The notes under the pieces were generated by a model. It searched no databases, was not told the origin of the DNA, and was given only the letters and a program-made list of their open reading frames with translations. A stretch of DNA of 52,716 bases from a virus: positions 1-52,716 of IMG/VR virus record IMGVR_UViG_3300013004_000058; one strand, given 5' to 3'. Shown here piece by piece: positions 51,314 through 52,716 of this stretch. The translations under genes were made by a program, and so were the position numbers. Every line of letters starts with the position of its first letter. Within the stretch, counting starts at the first letter, position 1.

Positions 51314-52716
51314 TTTCTAAATGTTTTATGTGTGTTATCAATTAAGGAGAAACCATCTGCTTGGGTAGTAAGTCTATTATGTACAATACCCATAGGATGT
51401 CCCATAAAGATATTGTTAAAGTATATATCAGCAGCATCCCACTTGTGCTTTCTAAGCACATCTTTTAACCATGGAGCAGTCTTAATAGGGAACATAATAC
51501 ATTGTAAACCAATCACATGATCAGTAACATACATTGTTTCATTCACTTCTTTCCTTACAGGAGACTGAGGCCAGCCATGTTCTAATGTATCTTTGTCTCC
51601 AAAAGACATAATGTCTATGTTGTTTGGTCCCAATAAGTGTGCACATTCCTCAACTTTTTGTACGAAAAAGTGTATGTCTGTCTCAATAATACAATCTCCT
51701 TCACATACAATCAAGTGATCACAGTCATGGAATTCCATTAGGATGGCATTCTTGAATGCTTCGTAGCATCCATAATGTGCTGGGGTAAGTGCAGTGCCAT
51801 ACTCTTGAACTTGCTGTTCATTGAAGAGTTCCATTGAAACGCATAGTGGTCGCATACAGTTGTGAGCTGGTGGTAAAGATCTATAGGGCTCGTTAGTGTG
51901 TAGGATATATTCCCATCCATGGTCTTTGACTCTCTCAAGGGATGCTCTACTTGCTTGTTCTCTTTCATCATTTAATGTAGTTTGTATGTGAACTAATTTG
52001 ATCTTTGGTTTGTCTTTCTTCTTCCATTCAAACTTACCTGTGCTTTCATACATCTGTAAGTTGTCCTTAGTTAGTTTAAACTCTTCTACCTTGTAACATG
52101 TATCTCCATCATAGAAATCCATTCTTACATCAATAGGTTCTCCTTTGAATTCAAACTGATAAACAAGCTCATGGTTCTTAGCAGGTATGATTCTCTTCCA
52201 CATGTAGTCTGCAATAGATACATAAATGTTTCTATAGTCTCTGTTATATGTAAAGAAATAGAACACATAAGTGTTTGGTTTTCCAACAACAGGGATGATA
52301 GAATAATACTCACTATTTGATGCTACACCTAACCCACTGTTAACCAAGAACGTATGTTTGTCATTAGTAACCACTTGCACGTCATTAGGATTGAAGCTAA
52401 AGATAACCTTTGACAAATAGTCTTCTAGATAGTTCTCACATCTTCTTCTCTTACATACTTCGTTCCATTCTTCTGGTGTACGCACATCATCAAATTCTTT
52501 TAAGAAAAACTCTGTGTCAAACACAATACCATTAGTCTGAATTCCCTTACCCTGTGGTGTAGGAAGTGTAGCAGCATACAACTTCTTATCTGTTTTGAAT
52601 GCTTCATTCACTGCAGGTATGTCTTTAGAATCTAATACAACATCATATGTAGTGTAGAAGAATCTCTTGAATCCTAACTCTTTAGCAACCTTGGCACCAT
52701 TAAATATATTAGTTAA
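51310..52716 (-). CDS. Multidomain glycosyltransferase, two GT-A-like parts, second GT25-like (5' partial)
   Basis: The frame is open to the right edge (468 visible residues). A GTG at 52611 could be taken as a start, but coding sequence continues before it (FNGAKVAKELGFKRFFYTTYDVVL), so the true start is outside. Visible residues 1-120 look like part of a GT-A domain (TTYDVVL as a DxD-like site, then LYAATLP and GIVFDTEFF). A beta-rich middle follows. From about 240 a second GT-A domain appears: KIKLVHIQTTL, LTPAHYGCYEAFKNAI, then HLIVCEGDCII as the metal site. The LTPxxxGCY...hhhcEgD order recalls GT25, the family that includes bacterial LPS transferases and animal collagen galactosyltransferases. 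First visible gene of the cassette. Confidence 0.68.
   Translation of the reverse strand, partial: LTNIFNGAKVAKELGFKRFFYTTYDVVLDSKDIPAVNEAFKTDKKLYAATLPTPQGKGIQTNGIVFDTEFFLKEFDDVRTPEEWNEVCKRRRCENYLEDYLSKVIFSFNPNDVQVVTNDKHTFLVNSGLGVASNSEYYSIIPVVGKPNTYVFYFFTYNRDYRNIYVSIADYMWKRIIPAKNHELVYQFEFKGEPIDVRMDFYDGDTCYKVEEFKLTKDNLQMYESTGKFEWKKKDKPKIKLVHIQTTLNDEREQASRASLERVKDHGWEYILHTNEPYRSLPPAHNCMRPLCVSMELFNEQQVQEYGTALTPAHYGCYEAFKNAILMEFHDCDHLIVCEGDCIIETDIHFFVQKVEECAHLLGPNNIDIMSFGDKDTLEHGWPQSPVRKEVNETMYVTDHVIGLQCIMFPIKTAPWLKDVLRKHKWDAADIYFNNIFMGHPMGIVHNRLTTQADGFSLIDNTHKTFRK

Noticed and set aside
52611-52613. GTG as start of the right-edge glycosyltransferase
   Set aside because: Coding continues upstream in the same frame without a stop to the window edge and reads like a glycosyltransferase N-terminus, so the gene is partial.
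1-52716. Recoding of TAG or TGA as sense codons, as in some crAss-like phages
   Set aside because: Large ORFs end cleanly; TAA is used on the plus strand, TAG ends the gene at 47406 and TGA ends three minus-strand genes within ATGA overlaps.

Overview
The window looks like the late (virion) region of a tailed phage related to the crAss-like phages (Crassvirales) that infects a Bacteroidetes-type host. Three things support this. A 3,664-residue protein carries the DFDID catalytic motif and flanking sequence of the crAss-like virion RNA polymerase. The genes before it follow the crAss-like order of metallophosphatase, ring/adaptor proteins, giant muzzle protein and cargo proteins. The long intergenic gaps hold Bacteroidetes-style promoters (TTG, 18-20 bases, TAnnTTTG), and the starts have A/T-rich leaders without Shine-Dalgarno sequences. 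The DNA is visibly AT-rich, and TAA, TAG and TGA all serve as stops, so there is no sign of recoding. Capsid, portal, terminase, replication and lysis genes are not in the window, and I saw no tRNA, CRISPR array, IS element or reverse transcriptase.

Layout. (1) 1-4681: fibre block: the end of a tail-collar-like protein, a collagen-like S74 fibre, a six-bladed Asp-box propeller protein and a Thr-linker protein, closed by a strong hairpin terminator. (2) 4857-19750: head-tail connector and cargo block from its own promoter: metallophosphatase, three ring/adaptor-type proteins, the muzzle (apparently split and loaded with extra Thr-linker modules), a HELAH metalloprotease cargo protein and a glycine-zipper cargo protein. 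(3) 19837-38617: three very large ejected proteins: a 925-residue protein, the virion RNA polymerase and a 1,669-residue protein with a RecB/Cas4-like nuclease domain. (4) 38792-47405: a second fibre block with a 1,258-residue beads-on-a-string collagen-like protein, three paralogous collagen/S74 fibres, a small conserved protein and a Thr-linker protein that seems to have split one of the fibres. (5) 52716-47406, minus strand: a tightly coupled cassette of glycosyltransferases (GT25-like, GT4, autotransporter-heptosyltransferase-like with a four-Cys finger) and three different 2-oxoglutarate/Fe(II) oxygenase-like proteins, converging on the fibre block.

Most interesting reading: the minus-strand cassette is placed to modify the collagen-like, Ser/Thr-saturated fibres beside it. 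Collagen-type shafts, 2OG oxygenases and O-glycosyltransferases together resemble animal collagen maturation, and here they would decorate a virion. This is inference from gene families and position. A second theme is modular growth: a recurring 'D1 - Thr linker - Cys domain' unit appears to have been inserted into the muzzle gene and into a fibre gene, splitting both into separate ORFs. Family assignments come from recognised motifs, not database searches.
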